Origin: Gnetum montanum
Taxonomy: Eukaryota > Streptophyta > Gnetopsida > Gnetales > Gnetaceae
Direction: 5' to 3'
Length of the DNA: 64,000 nt
NCBI GenBank assembly: GCA_015680685.1
Contig: MNCI01007854.1
Coordinates: forward strand, 62,001 to 126,000
A program made the position numbers and the translations under genes. The number at the start of each line of letters is the position of its first letter. Position 1 is the stretch's first letter. Under the pieces are notes generated by a model. The model was not told the origin of the DNA, did no database searches, and worked only from the letters and a program-made list of their open reading frames with translations. Of the stretch, positions 10,169-21,639 are shown one piece after another.

Positions 10169-13100
10169 ATGGGATCCGGTACCAGAAAGAAATTGATCAT
10201 CGACACAGATCCTGGCATCGGTAATTTGTGCTTAACATCTTTCGGTGACTTTTCACTTCAAATGTTTTTCGCAGATTTACTTTGCTTTTGCCCTGCTCTG
10301 CGGTAGCGAGATTTACTCTGCTATGCTCTGCTGAACGTTTGCCTCCGATTTGAAATAAAAATTTATTTTATTTTATTTTCATTGTGAAGAAAATTACCTT
10401 TACGTTCTTCTGCTTGTATGTTTCCACTGGAAAACATTTTTCGCGTTTGTTTCACTTGATAAAGCCACTTTGATCTAGGAATTCGTGGGATGCAAATAAT
10501 GGAATCGCATATTCAAGTATTTTGAAAGATTTTGAATGCCTAAAAGCTGAGAAAAAAGGGCTCCTTTCACCTTGATTTGTTTTACTTTCATTTCACTTGT
10601 AGACAAGATTTTTTTTCTTCTCTTTTGTTGTTTTTTTAACTTCCTCTGCATTTGACGCTTATTTTGGAGCAATCTCAAAAATGAAATCAAGGAGCTATGT
10701 TTGACTTCCGAGTCCGCTAATAACTGTACTTGTATTATGTCATATGATTTATTTCGCATTCTTATATGATTTTACCATTTTTGATATATCAGCATTATAG
10801 GATCTAATTTTATCGGAATACCTCTCTCACAGATGATGCTATGGCCATATTTTTGGCTCTTCAGTCTCCAGAGGTTGATGTTATTGGCCTTACAACAATT
10901 TTTGGTAATGTCACTACGCCGCTGGCAACAAGAAATGCCTTATATCTGGTATATAGTTGATAATTTATGTCATTGGCTTTGTCACTTTTTAAGTAATTAG
11001 ACACTGGAAACTCTGATTCAATTCATCATCCAATTTTAATGAAATGAATTTATATTATGTGAAGATTGTTTTATACGTTGAAACTTCATGCAGAATTTTA
11101 CCAGGTCTGATTTTGTGACCATTGATTTTGTTTAAAAATTATCAGATAGGGCTTGCTGGAAGAGGATATATACCCGTGGCGGAAGGGTCTCACACATCAA
11201 TTAAGGTAATACAATGGCTTTCGCATATGAGATATTTGGTGCTTGTGCGAAAATATTCAATTAGCAGGGGCATCTGCCTAATGTGTTTGCATTACAAATT
11301 CTATAATACAGAAAGTGCCAAAATTAAAAACTGCTTCTGTTATTCACGGTTCCGATGGCCTTGGGAATATCGATATTCCTCCTTCAAACTGCAAACCACT
11401 AGCGCAATCAGCATCAGATTTCCTCGTTGAAAAAGCCAATGAATTCCCTCATGAAGTGACAATTGTTGCTTTAGGACCGCTGACAAATATAGCGTTAGTA
11501 AGTCTCTACTCCGGAGATTCAGTTCTGTACACTTCAAAATAATTTGAACAATGATGCGTTTCTGGTGTTTTCGTCCGCAAAGTTCTCATATTTGTCTGTC
11601 CTTGTTCATTTTTAAAGGCAATACAATCCGATCCTTTATTTGCAAAGAAAATAAGCCAAATTGTCGTCCTTGGTGGTGCATTTGCAATGAACGGCAACGT
11701 GAATCCTGCAGCAGAAGCAAATGTAAGCCAAAATAGTTGTGTATACATATGCATTGTTATGTGCGTTTGATTAATGTTGTTTTCATATTCAAGAAATTTC
11801 TTCATGAAGCTTATATCTCTTGCTTGTTGGCATCATCTCATTCTGTTTGTTTGGAATTTTATATTTAGGACTTTAAAAATAAAAACTTTGCTAGAAACAT
11901 ATTGAAAATTTTGGAGCTGTAAAAGAAGATTTTTATTCTTGAATAACTACCTCAACTGCAAGGTAAATCTAATAGAAGAATAAAGCATGATTCCTTAAAT
12001 GTTTAAAACTAATGATTCATGTTGATGAACCACATATTTGTCAACATGGATATACAAGCTGAAAGGAAGGCTACCTTTGGAAATTGGATGGGCCTGGAAG
12101 TTTCACACAACCAAATCGGGTAATGAAATGAAATGAAGCTTTATTACGTTCCAAGACCTATAGAATGGGTCTATTGAACAGATATTATATTTTCATGAAA
12201 AATAAAAATACTCTTCAAATGGGGGCACCAAAAATAAATTATACAAACTTTTTGCTGGAACATTCATAGCACAAGAAAGAAACACATGTAACTCATCTTC
12301 AAGGGCTCTTCACATGCACAACCTACAAATGTGCTATTCTCAAGGGAGTTGAATCCATCTTCTGTTGTAAAAATGAAGAAAAATACATTAATTGTTGTAT
12401 TTCCTTTTATGTTGCATTTGATGTGGGGATGTGTTTAATCCCACATGTATTAGGATTGGCGGTTACAATCATTAATGGTGGCAGTTACAATTATTAATGA
12501 TGATGGTTACAATCATTAATGATGGTGGTCATAATCATTAATGGTGGCGGTTACAATCATTAATGGTGGCAGGTTACAACCATTAATGATGGCGGTTACA
12601 ATCATTAATGATGGCGGTTACAATCATTAATGATGACGATTACNCGTAGGGATTTGGACAACAGAAAGAAAAATAAGTTAGAATTGGTTTATTCTGATGT
12701 TTATGGTCCTATGACTCTCATTTCTCTTGGTGGATCTATTTATTTTGTGACTTTCATAGATGATTGTACAAGGAAGGTTTGGGTTTATATGCTGAAATCG
12801 AAAGATGAAGTGTTTTCAGTTTTCAAAACATTTATTGCAAGATTAGAAAATGAAATAGGTCTGAAAATAAAATGTTTGCAAACTGATAATGGTGGGGAGT
12901 ACACTTCTAAAGTGTTTGTTGATTTTTGCAACATCAAAAGAATTAGGCACATTCGTACCCCTCCTAGCACACCACAGGAAAATGGAGTTGCTAAAAGATG
13001 CAACAGAACATTGCTGGATCTTGCTAAAACAATGGTTTCAGGTGTAGGCCTACCTAAGACATTTTGGGGAGAGGCAATTATGACTGGTGCATATTTGGTG

Positions 13101-16100
13101 AACAGGTCTTCAATTGATAATGCTGTTCCAAAAGTTGTTTGGAAAGGTAAAAACGTTTTATATAGTCATTTAAGAGTTTTTGGATGTGAAGCATTTATGC
13201 ATATTCCAAAGGAAAATAGAACTAAGTTGGAGGACAAGGCTAAAAGTTGCATGTTTGTTGGATATGGAGAAAATGAGTTAGGATTCAGACTTTGGGATCT
13301 TGAATTGAAATATGTAGTGAGATCAAGGGATGTTAAACTAAGAGAAAATGTGATGTTTAGTGAGCTGCAAAAGAAAGACAAGGACAAAAATGGCTTAGAA
13401 AGCATAAAGACTCCTTTTAGCGTGACTAAAGAAATTGAAAATAATGAAATTCATGGATTTTCCAGATCTGGAAACATTGGACAACATGATGAAAGTACAT
13501 GGCAGCAAGCTAAGAACTTAGGATAGCAAGGAGAAAATGCAGGACAACAAGAAAATGAGGTAGAAGATAATGAACAACAAGCTATAAATGTGTCTCATTG
13601 GGTTAGAAGGTCAACTAGAACTACTAGACCTCTTGATAGGTACTCTCCCTCATTGAATTATGTACTTTATAGCGATATTGGTGAACTAGAAACATTGAAG
13701 GAAGCCATGACATGTGTTGATGCCACAAAGTGGAAGACAACTATGAATGATGAATGGGAATCACTCCAACAAAACAAAACCTAGGAGCTAGTTCAATTGC
13801 CAAAAGGGAGAAAACCCTTGGAGTGCAGGTGGCTATACAAAATTAAATCAGAGGCAAATGGGGAAAAACGTTTCAAGGCTAGGTTGGTGGTGAAAGGTTA
13901 TGCACAGAAACTAGGTATTGACTTTCAAGAAATTTTTTCTCCAGTAGTAAAACACTCTTCTATACGTTTAGTGCTATCATTGGTGACCTGCATGGACTTA
14001 GAGTTGGAACAACTTGATATAAAAACAACATTCCTCCATGGAGATTTGGAGGAGAAAATTTACATGAAATAGCCAGGAGGGTATGAAGAACAACAAGGTT
14101 AAGGTTTAGTTTGTAAATTGAAAAAGAGTTTATATGGTTTGAAACAAGCCCCTAGGCAATGGTATAAAAGGTTTGATACTTTTATGAAGAAGCTATCTTA
14201 TTAGAAAAATAACCTAGACCACTATGTGTATTTATAGTGTTGTTGTTGTATGTTGATGGATATGCTAATTTATAGTGTTGTTGTTGTATGTTGATGATAT
14301 GCTAATTGCTGGAAATGATATAGCAAAGATAAAAAATTTAAAATTAGAAATGGGCAAAGAATTTGCTATGAAGGATTTGGGACAGGCAAAGAAAATTCTT
14401 AGTATGAATATTTATAGGGACCAAAAAAACAAGGCTTGGGATAACTGAAGCTTAATCAGAAGAGCACATCTCTTGAAGGTTGGTTGGATTTGTCTTCAAG
14501 GGGGAGTTTGTTGGAAAAATGAAGACATACATTAATTGTTGTATTTTCTTTTATGTTGCATTTGATGTGGGGATGTGTTTTATCCCACATGTATTAGGAT
14601 TGGCAATTACAATCATTAATGGTGGCGGTTACAATTATTAATGATGATGGTTACAATCATTAATGGTGGTGGTTATAATCATTAATGGTGGCGGTTACAA
14701 TTATTAATGATGACGGTTACGATCATTAATGTTGGTGTTTTATTCCACATGTATTAGGATTGAGGTTTGGTCCTCATGTTTCTTCATAAATAGAAGGCGT
14801 GAGGCAGCCTTTTATGTGTGCTTTGAAGTGCAAGCATTATATCAAGGTTTTATCTTGGAGACGTGAGTCTTGTTGGTGTTGATTTGAGGTTTGTTGGAAA
14901 AATAGACTGGGTGTTTGGAAAAGTTACAAGGACGGCTTGTGTCCTGAAGATTTGAGAAGAATAGAAGGTAGATCAGCATTGTTGTGGAAGTAGGGTAAAA
15001 AGAGCTTGAATGACATAACTCTCTGTGTTCTTGTGCTATTTTTATTGTTTTCATTCTACTTTCATTTTGTTATCACAGCAAATGTTTGCTAGAGTTTAGA
15101 ACGTTTTGAGAGTGATTTATAGTGTTTCTTGACCTGCTACAACGCAATATTTTGCCTCTAATGATTTATTCAAATCTGTAGGGTTCTAATAATTTCTCTA
15201 GAGCATTTGTAGTGTGTTTTCAGATCTAATTGTTTTCAGATTTGATTATAACATCTTCTACTTTCAATTCTAAGATGATGATAACTTCAACGAAGCTTGT
15301 TGATAATATTCTGATACTTGATGGGAATAGTAGCTGAGAGGTAGTGAGCTTCTACATCTAGTTTATTAGATCTAATGTGTTGTAAATAAAATTGCCTCTT
15401 GTCTTTCACATTAGTTCACACATGTGTTAAAACATTTTGCTTAACTAGTTGGCAAATATGCTTAGGATTTTGTTGCATGTCCTCCCAAGAGATATTCCAT
15501 TTTCTTAACCATTGCATCCCTTGAAAATACCAACCACGGTCTCATGAATCTTCAAGAATTGCTTTAGAGAATTTGGTTTGCCTTGAGATATGCAAGCAAT
15601 GAGTCTATGTAATGAATTGGCACAAGGCTTCTACTTCTAAAGGTAATAAGTCATATTCACATAATAACATTGAGTAATGTGTTTGCATCTTCACTTTTAA
15701 TTCATCAAGAAGAAAAGTTTTTTTGCACTCTTGTAATATTTTTCCATAGTTTATCATTGAGTCTAGGTCCCCAAACAACATATCCATACAATATGGTAGG
15801 ATAGATGATAGTTTGAAAAATTTATTTTTTCACCTTCCAAGCCTGAAGGCCTAAATCCTTGCACTTATTTTTGAAAGCATTTGGAGCCTTGAAACCTTCT
15901 GCTATTTTTTCTTTGATGCACTTCCCCCACATGTAATTGTTCATATAAATGAGACCCAAATATTTAAAAGAATCTACTATTTACACATTGGTTACTCCAA
16001 AATGAAAGTTATAACAATTATTTTTTGTACCTCATATCATTAATTTGGTTTTATCTACATTCGCTTGAAGACTAGATGAACTACAATAATTTTATAAAAT

Positions 16101-18521
16101 TTGCAACATATTTTGCATACCTTCTGGAATAGTGGAAATCAAGGTAGCATCATTTGCATATAAAAAAAGATTTACTACTTGGGATCCAATTTTGATAGCA
16201 TGACAATTTTGCTGATTGCACAACCATTCCTACATTTCATCAATAAAGATACCAAAGAGAGTTAGAGAAAGTGGACAACCTTGCTTAACTCCAGTTTTGC
16301 TCTGGAATTGAATTTTTTTCTTTGAATTACTATATGTAATTTCAATAATCACTTTCTCATACAATCGTTGAGTTGGTGCAATTAAATTTAAAGGGAGACC
16401 AATTTTATGCAAGTGCAACCATAGTTTTGTACGAATCATTGAATCATATGCTTTTGCGAAATCAATAAAACAAATAAAAACTTTTTTATTAGGCATTTTT
16501 GCAAACTCTATGCAGTGTCTAGGAGTAACTAAGTGATCAATAGTAGAGTGATGTTGTCTGAAACTTGCTTGACATTTTACCTTGACCTGGTTACCTTCAG
16601 CTTAAGAACTAATTCTCTTTTCTAGCAGATTATCTAGCAAGTTAGCAAAAATATTATTTACAATGATCATTCAATAATTGCTTAAATTATTATTGTCCCC
16701 CTTTTTATATAACAATATAGCTTTACTAGTTTTCCAACTTTGATTTAATTCTTGCTCTATTGCTGAATTTAATTTGTACCAAATTTCTCTATGCATAGCA
16801 GATCCTGCCCACTTTAATAATTTTGCATATAAACCATTTGAGTCTATAGCTTTGGTAGATGATGGCTTTTTAATATCATCTGTGAGTTCCTCAAAGAGTA
16901 AATTGGAGGGTAATAATATTTATATGTGATTTCAAGTTGCCAGATGTGTTGAAAAGCCTTATCAGACCATAAATGCCTTCCCTCTTCCTTACAAACGTCT
17001 TCCTCCATTTGAGATTTTGCTGAACATAAAACCGTCATGTTGCCTATGTAATGACAAGAACCTTTATTTTTGGTAATATGGAAAATAGGCCTACTCCAGT
17101 GATTATGCTTCGTGATTCTCTAGATAAGTTAGTTGGTTAATTTGCAATCCAGTTCAGATTTTGATTTTTTAAATAACATTATAAATTCCCAGATATGACA
17201 TCCAAACCTTTGATAATACATAGAAACATGTTTCTGTCTGATAGATCCACAGGTTGTGGTTTTTAAAGGAGTCAATAAATTACGTCTCAAAATTGTTAAG
17301 TTCAGGATCGATTTCACAACATATATTTTAACTTGTATCATTCAGTATCTTCCAAGAATCTTTGACACGGGGAAAAATCTTAGTAATCATGAAAATATGA
17401 AGTAGGGTTTCAAATATTTGCAGCTTTGTTGTTTCAGATTTAAGAGGAACTTACATTTATAAATTATTGTATAGCAAACTTTTGAGTCAATTTCTGATCT
17501 ACAGATTTTTGGCGATCCAGAGGCTGCTGATATAGTGTTCACATCTGGGGCAGATATTATAGTTGTTGGACTCAATATCACACATCAAGTTGTAATGACA
17601 GGTATGCTTTCACAGTGTTTCTGTGATTGTATTGTCGATTAAAATGAACGCCTAAATTTGCCTATGTCTAAGATGAGGTCTATGGTCTCTTGTTTTACTC
17701 TGGAAACTTTACAGACAAAGACTATGAAGTTCTTGCACAATCTAATGGGATGTATGCCAGTAATCTTTGTAGGATGCTGAAATGTTACTTTGATTACCAT
17801 CTAGAAGCTTATAACCTAGCTGGTGAGTATTGTCTTCACTTGTAATTCTAGGATTTGAATTTACTTGGACACTGATTGGCAAAAGCGTATAATCATCTTG
17901 ACAAGAATAATCTTTCAGGCATTTTCGTTAGCATGATTCCAATCTCTTTGGAAGAATTCTCATAATATAATGGGTATGAGTACATATGTTTTGTACATAA
18001 TCTTGATTCCTTTTGTTTGGGAATTATTTTAGGGGTTTATCTTCATGATCCTACTACCATGTTTGCTGCAATCGACCCATCACTGCTCACATATGAAGTA
18101 GGTGTGGTGAGAGTCCAGACGGAAGGTATTTCTAAGGGCCTTACAGTATTTTACAATATGAAGAAGAGGTAAGTTTCTTCATTGTGCGTCTCAGTGCAAT
18201 AAATTGTTGTAGACTGTCCATAACTTTTATGTATGATTTTATTGTTTTATTTGACGAGCATCGGTAACCAGTTTCCTATGTTATTTAGCAATTATTTTCT
18301 ACCGTGCCAACTCATGTTCATTATTTGCATGTATGTTCATAATTGCTTCTGTTATTAACATAGAATGCACTGTTTATGGTTGTAAGATAATGATACATAT
18401 GTTGAAGTGCAGATTTGTTCTCGACAATGAATGGTCAAATAAGCCACCGATTAAAGTAGCTGTTTCAGTCGATAGTGATAAAATTATACGTTTACTCATG
18501 GAAAGATTACAGAAGGTCTAG
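10169..18521 (+). CDS. URH1: Plant nucleoside hydrolase (uridine ribohydrolase, URH type), nine exons
   Basis: The product should hydrolyse uridine, and probably inosine or xanthosine, to base plus ribose in cytosolic nucleoside salvage and breakdown. Exons by GT-AG sites and unbroken phase: 10169-10220, 10833-10948, 11146-11205, 11312-11497, 11618-11722, 17505-17601, 17715-17822, 18033-18168, 18413-18521; together 969 nt, 322 residues, the usual length for the plant family. Residues 12-19 read DTDPGIDD, the Asp cluster that holds Ca2+ and ribose. LGGAFAMNGNVNPAAEAN is at 156-173, GDPEAADIV at 176-184, NITHQV with His at 197-202 and HDP with Asp at 246-248. All signature motifs are present and no stop or shift is seen. 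There is no signal peptide. Whether it is the URH1 or URH2 paralogue cannot be told here. Exon 6 follows a 5.8-kb intron filled with transposons. Confidence 0.92.
12358..12362 (+). repeat. Left target-site duplication of the copia element (TCTTC)
   Basis: TCTTC immediately before the LTR start; the same five bases follow the 3' LTR at 15254-15258. Confidence 0.75.
12363..12643 (+). repeat. Truncated 5' LTR of the copia element
   Basis: It matches the first part of the 3' LTR and then consists largely of a 22-bp minisatellite (GGTTACAATCATTAATGATGGC type) from about 12461 to 12643. It stops at the n at 12644, right before integrase sequence, so the rest of the LTR is missing or was lost in assembly. 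Confidence 0.75.
12461..12643 (+). repeat. 22-bp minisatellite in the copia LTR
   Basis: Eight units with the core ACAATCATTAATGRTGGCGGTT and a period of 22 bp (starts at about 12462, 12484, 12506, 12528 and on). The 3' LTR holds a shorter version at about 14605-14730. Confidence 0.85.
12645..14440 (+). pseudogene. Copia integrase and reverse transcriptase, broken
   Basis: Integrase lies at 12651-13526: DVYGPM, FIDDCTRKVWVYMLKSKDEV, then QTDNGGEYTS and TPPSTPQENGVAKR, so the D, D and E catalytic residues are visible; the zinc finger is missing. After a TAG at about 13524 comes a linker, then reverse transcriptase from about 13590. It carries ECRWLYKIKSEANGEKRFKA, QLDIKTTFLHGDLEEKIYMK, a stop, and SLYGLKQAPRQWYKRFD. 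The catalytic block LYVDDMLIAGNDI is at about 14285-14330, next to a small duplication (14236-14302). RNase H is mostly lost; the frame runs into the PPT near 14500. Several TAG and TAA stops and shifts make it inactive. Confidence 0.85.
14509..15253 (+). repeat. 3' LTR of the copia element
   Basis: It starts TGTTGG after the purine run and, by the TSD, ends ATAACA at 15253, giving 745 bp. It includes the minisatellite at 14605-14730. Confidence 0.7.
15380..17100 (-). pseudogene. LINE reverse transcriptase, decayed
   Basis: The longest open piece (16496-16230) holds FIDFAKAYDSM and GVKQGCPLSLTLFGIFIDEM, the conserved FxKAFD and QGCPLSP blocks of non-LTR reverse transcriptases. Just downstream (about 16200-16150) LFLYANDATLIS stands where the catalytic YADD should be, so the active site is mutated to YAND. 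Upstream, near 16870-16600, the minus strand encodes a STKAIDSNGLYAKLLKWAG-like block typical of the region before the finger domain. A C-terminal piece at 15787-15605 (KMQTHYSMLLCEYDLLPLEVEAL) matches the conserved tail of plant LINE ORF2. Stops and shifts occur throughout. The endonuclease domain was not recognised. Confidence 0.8.
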
Positions 18522-19217
18522 ATATGCAGGCTTGTATGGCACTAGCCACTGCCTCTGGAATTAAGTTAGCCAACTGCACATCCTGTTCAGCTGCTGCTTA
18601 TTTTCAATAATTGGTATTGTTTTTTAACAAAGAACCAATCATGTACTTCATGTAATGGAAGAATAATTCTGGACGTATGATGCATAATTCTGGGCGTATG
18701 ATGCATCATTAACGGCATTTAAAGTTCATGTTAAAAAAAAAAACCTAGGGAAAAAAAACCTTGTGTGAGAGAAAACTAATGCCATTGCAGCCATAAGCAA
18801 TTTTTTACAAGCCATCAATGCATCTAACAAAAGTCGTCACCTAAGGTATTGCAAAAAGCAAAACTTGGCTACGGAACATTTGTGCTTGGATATTTTAAAT
18901 CATTTTATCCAAAATTGGCGCTCATTATGACAGCACAGAACATGACTTTGTGAATGTAAGTTTGTTGCTCATGTCCACATAAACCTTTCTTTAGTCTTAA
19001 TTTCAGTTAGGTTTAGGTCAAACATTCGCAGCGGAGCACTCTGTTATAACAGGCTTGCATTAATTACTTATTAATGATGTATACCTGTAGGTTTTCCTTA
19101 AATACTTTGTAACGAGAGTTAATGCAAATTTTAATTAAGACTATCGTAAATAATGTTAACATGAAGTTAACACTAGGTAACGCTCTTCGGGAAGGGGAAT
19201 ATGATTGAGAATTGCAG
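18522..19217 (+). other. 3' UTR and downstream flank of the URH gene
   Basis: AATAAT-type signals at about 18606 and 18664 could serve polyadenylation. A 21-bp direct repeat (ATAATTCTGGRCGTATGATGC) occurs twice at 18663-18704. No other coding sequence is seen up to 19217. Confidence 0.45.
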
Positions 19218-19352
19218 GTCTCCCTTCTTGATGTGGACGCTGAAGTGGCTGAACGGTTAAAGCATATTTCTTCACTCATGGGAAAAGAGATATATAAAAA
19301 ACATTCAAAAATAAAAACAGAAATTGATCTTGTAGTCTGGATATGCAGCTGA
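19218..19352 (+). CDS. Exon-like open frame, unrecognised
   Basis: After an acceptor-like GAATTGCAG-type sequence (GAGAATTGCAG ending 19217) the frame runs 44 codons to a TGA at 19350-19352. The start, VSLLDVDAEVAERLKHISSL, has the look of a real amphipathic helix rather than random AT-rich translation, and continues with a Lys-rich part. I do not recognise the family. No upstream exon was found between the URH stop and this point. It could be the last exon of a gene, a gene fragment or chance. Confidence 0.25.
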   Translation, partial: VSLLDVDAEVAERLKHISSLMGKEIYKKHSKIKTEIDLVVWICS

Positions 19353-20534
19353 AGTGCATATAGAGAATTATAGAGAATCGAATCTGTCATAGACAGAATG
19401 AAATGGTTTTAATGAAATCATTTAAAAACTTCGATCCATTTTACGGGAGAAACTAAGGTTCAATATTTAACTTGTAAATTGGTTTAAATGGATAGGATAT
19501 GGTTTTTACCATTTTCACTTCCAACCAATCCAATACTCCAGGTACTTCGTAGAATTTATCTGAAATTCGGGACGCTATGGAGGCTGGTTAGATGCGCAGC
19601 GTAATGTGGATGCAAAACATTTTAAAACATGTGCTGATAACTAACCTTTCGAATCACCTAATGAATTATTGCAAAATCATAAATTATTGTTAAAAAAAAA
19701 AAGTCTAGATGCTTGTTTTAACTATCAAGAACCAGAAAATTCCTAAACGCATGGCCATTAAATGTAATAGATTTATTGGCAATTGCTGATAAATAGGGAA
19801 AAATATCAATTGCTTTATTAACTTTATTACACTAAAAGAAACATGTAAAGATTATTAAGAAAATATCAATATTTAGAAGGGTATAGCAAGGGTTGGTGTA
19901 TATATAAGATTATAGTCAAATAAAAAATGGATTATGGCAAAACATTGCATGCTTGGTTAGAGTACATGTTAGATTCATTTGTGAAGGATATGTTGATTTG
20001 GCACACTATTATGTTTAGCTAAACTTACATAAGTATTATAGGGTTTCTTGAAAATGAATGCAAAATCATTTCATAGGATATTGAAATAAATCAAATAGGG
20101 ATAAAATTGCATGGTAGAATGGGAACAAGTTTATGATTTTATTTTCAAAAAATTGGCATATTAAAATGGGGAAGTTTTTTATTTAATTACTTTAAATGGC
20201 ATTTCGAAATTTCCTTGAAGGTTGGGTTTCACATTTTAAACAAAAGATGTTCATGTATAGATTTACCATTCACTACTAACCAAAACTATATTAGAAATTA
20301 TTAACTATTAGAAATTATTAACTTTTAGAGAAATTAATAGGGAATCCATATCATTATGTATCAAGAGAATATAATAGTAAGCAAATTAAAATCATAGATA
20401 CAAAACTTTTTCAACAAGAGCTACATAGCCCATACTAAAATTGCCTCAACATTATATTAGCAATATATGGATTCAATTACCTAAATATGTAATCACCAAA
20501 GATTGTTCATTTATGTGCATTGAACTTAGATAAA
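19353..20534. other. AT-rich intergenic DNA
   Basis: No gene, LTR end or tandem repeat recognised. Confidence 0.5.
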
Positions 20535-20539
20535 CCTAG
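20535..20539 (+). repeat. Left target-site duplication of element F (CCTAG)
   Basis: CCTAG precedes the LTR start at 20540 and recurs at 54174-54178 after the 3' LTR. Confidence 0.8.
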
Positions 20540-21429
20540 TGATAAAGTCAAATTTTGTCACTATGCAACATCATAGTACAATGTTATACCAACGATGTTG
20601 TTGATACAATGTCACTACACATGATAGGTCATCATTAATACAATGTCTTGGCATGTGCGCAGTTGTATAAATACAACACTTGGGTGCATAATCCAACAAT
20701 TTTTCATTCCACTAGTGATAGAACTTTTGTAGTTTGATTTCTTAGACTTAGACTTAGCCATAGAGAGTGAATGTCTACAGTGTGATGTGTGATAGTTGAA
20801 TGGTGTCTTTATTCAAACAAGTTTTACTTGGGCATGAGTTGTCGTGGCAATACAAATCGAGACTATTTCCCATCATTGCAGCATCCACTTAGTTTCTTTT
20901 TTTGCTTCACCTAATTTTCACTATTTTTACTAGCTTAATATTTTACTTTCTCAAGCACTTTATTTTTACTTGTTAATAATAAGTAGAATGGATATAATTG
21001 ATTTCAAGTGCTAAGTGTGATTGTTTGATAACCCTAGTGGTATTATCGCTTAGTTCGCCCAGTAGCGTAATACTTGGTAATCCCAATGACGATTACATGA
21101 GTCCAAGGCATGTCTAGTAAATCAAGAATGGTTATCCATTGTGATAGGTTAAAATAGGTTTATGTTTTCTTTGTTGACTAGACTTAGATATTTTTCACCA
21201 CATTTACGCTTAGGAATATTAATGGCCACAACAACATCAGTTATCATATGCCTCACTACGAGTCAAATTATACATTTAGTTTTCACTAACTCAAAGTAAG
21301 AGGACAACAATCACAAGCTTAAATTCAATTACTAGCATAAGAACATTGTCCATCTATGGATTACAATTGGGTCACATGTGAACACTCATGACTTGTATGG
21401 TTGAGTGTTGGATGCTCCACCACTCATCA
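20540..21429 (+). repeat. 5' LTR of element F
   Basis: Starts TGATAAAGT and ends CTCATCA. TATA box TATAAATACAAC at about 20666. The U3 part carries loose repeats of GATGTTGTTGAT-type and ATACAATGTC instead of the CGATATCG motifs of A, B and C. It matches the 3' LTR at 53323 along its length, with scattered differences. Confidence 0.8.
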
Positions 21430-21430
21430 T

Positions 21431-21448
21431 TGGCACCCTTGTTGGGGA
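21431..21448 (+). promoter_or_regulatory. Primer binding site of element F
   Basis: TGGCACCCTTGTTGGGGA follows the LTR by one base; a diverged tRNA-Asp-type site. Confidence 0.7.
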
Positions 21449-21639
21449 TGTGTTAATGTATGCTAAGTAATTGATTTTATAAAGTTCCTTGTAACTAGAA
21501 CTCTAAAGCTAACTTTCATATCTTTAAAACAATCTTAATAATACACACACTTAACCAAGCGTCATACTCATAACATGGCTTTAACAAAAGATAAACACCT
21601 GCAAAAGAGATGAAAAGGAGTAATGACAAAGTGAATGAA

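Larger units (their letters stand above)
12363..15253 (+). mobile_element. Ty1/copia LTR retrotransposon in URH intron 5
   Basis: LTR starts TGTTGTAAAAATGAAG (12363) and TGTTGGAAAAATGAAG (14509) match over at least 110 bp. A purine run (CAAGGGGGAGTT) precedes the 3' LTR. The 5-bp sequence TCTTC stands directly before 12363 and directly after 15253 (TTATAACA end), a perfect target duplication. The order integrase then reverse transcriptase identifies copia. The 5' LTR end, primer site, gag, protease and start of integrase are absent; the junction coincides with an undetermined base at 12644. Confidence 0.85.
12120..17360 (-). mobile_element. LINE (non-LTR retrotransposon) remnant split by the copia insertion
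   Basis: The minus strand carries reverse transcriptase and a C-terminal ORF2 end at 17100-15380. The copia element at 12363-15253 separates it from its 3' UTR. The probable 3' tail is at 12120-12362, where the minus strand reads AATAAAGCTTCATTTCATTTC, a poly(A)-like signal plus short tail repeat. The 5' limit near 17360 is approximate. No convincing target duplication was found. Confidence 0.65.
11723..17504 (+). other. Intron 5 of the URH gene, expanded by transposons
   Basis: Donor ATGTAAGC at 11721-11728 and acceptor CTACAG ending 17504 bound an intron of 5782 bp; the other seven introns are 106-612 bp. About 400 bp at the left and 140 bp at the right look like original intron. The remainder is a LINE (minus) interrupted by a copia element (+). 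Confidence 0.85.
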
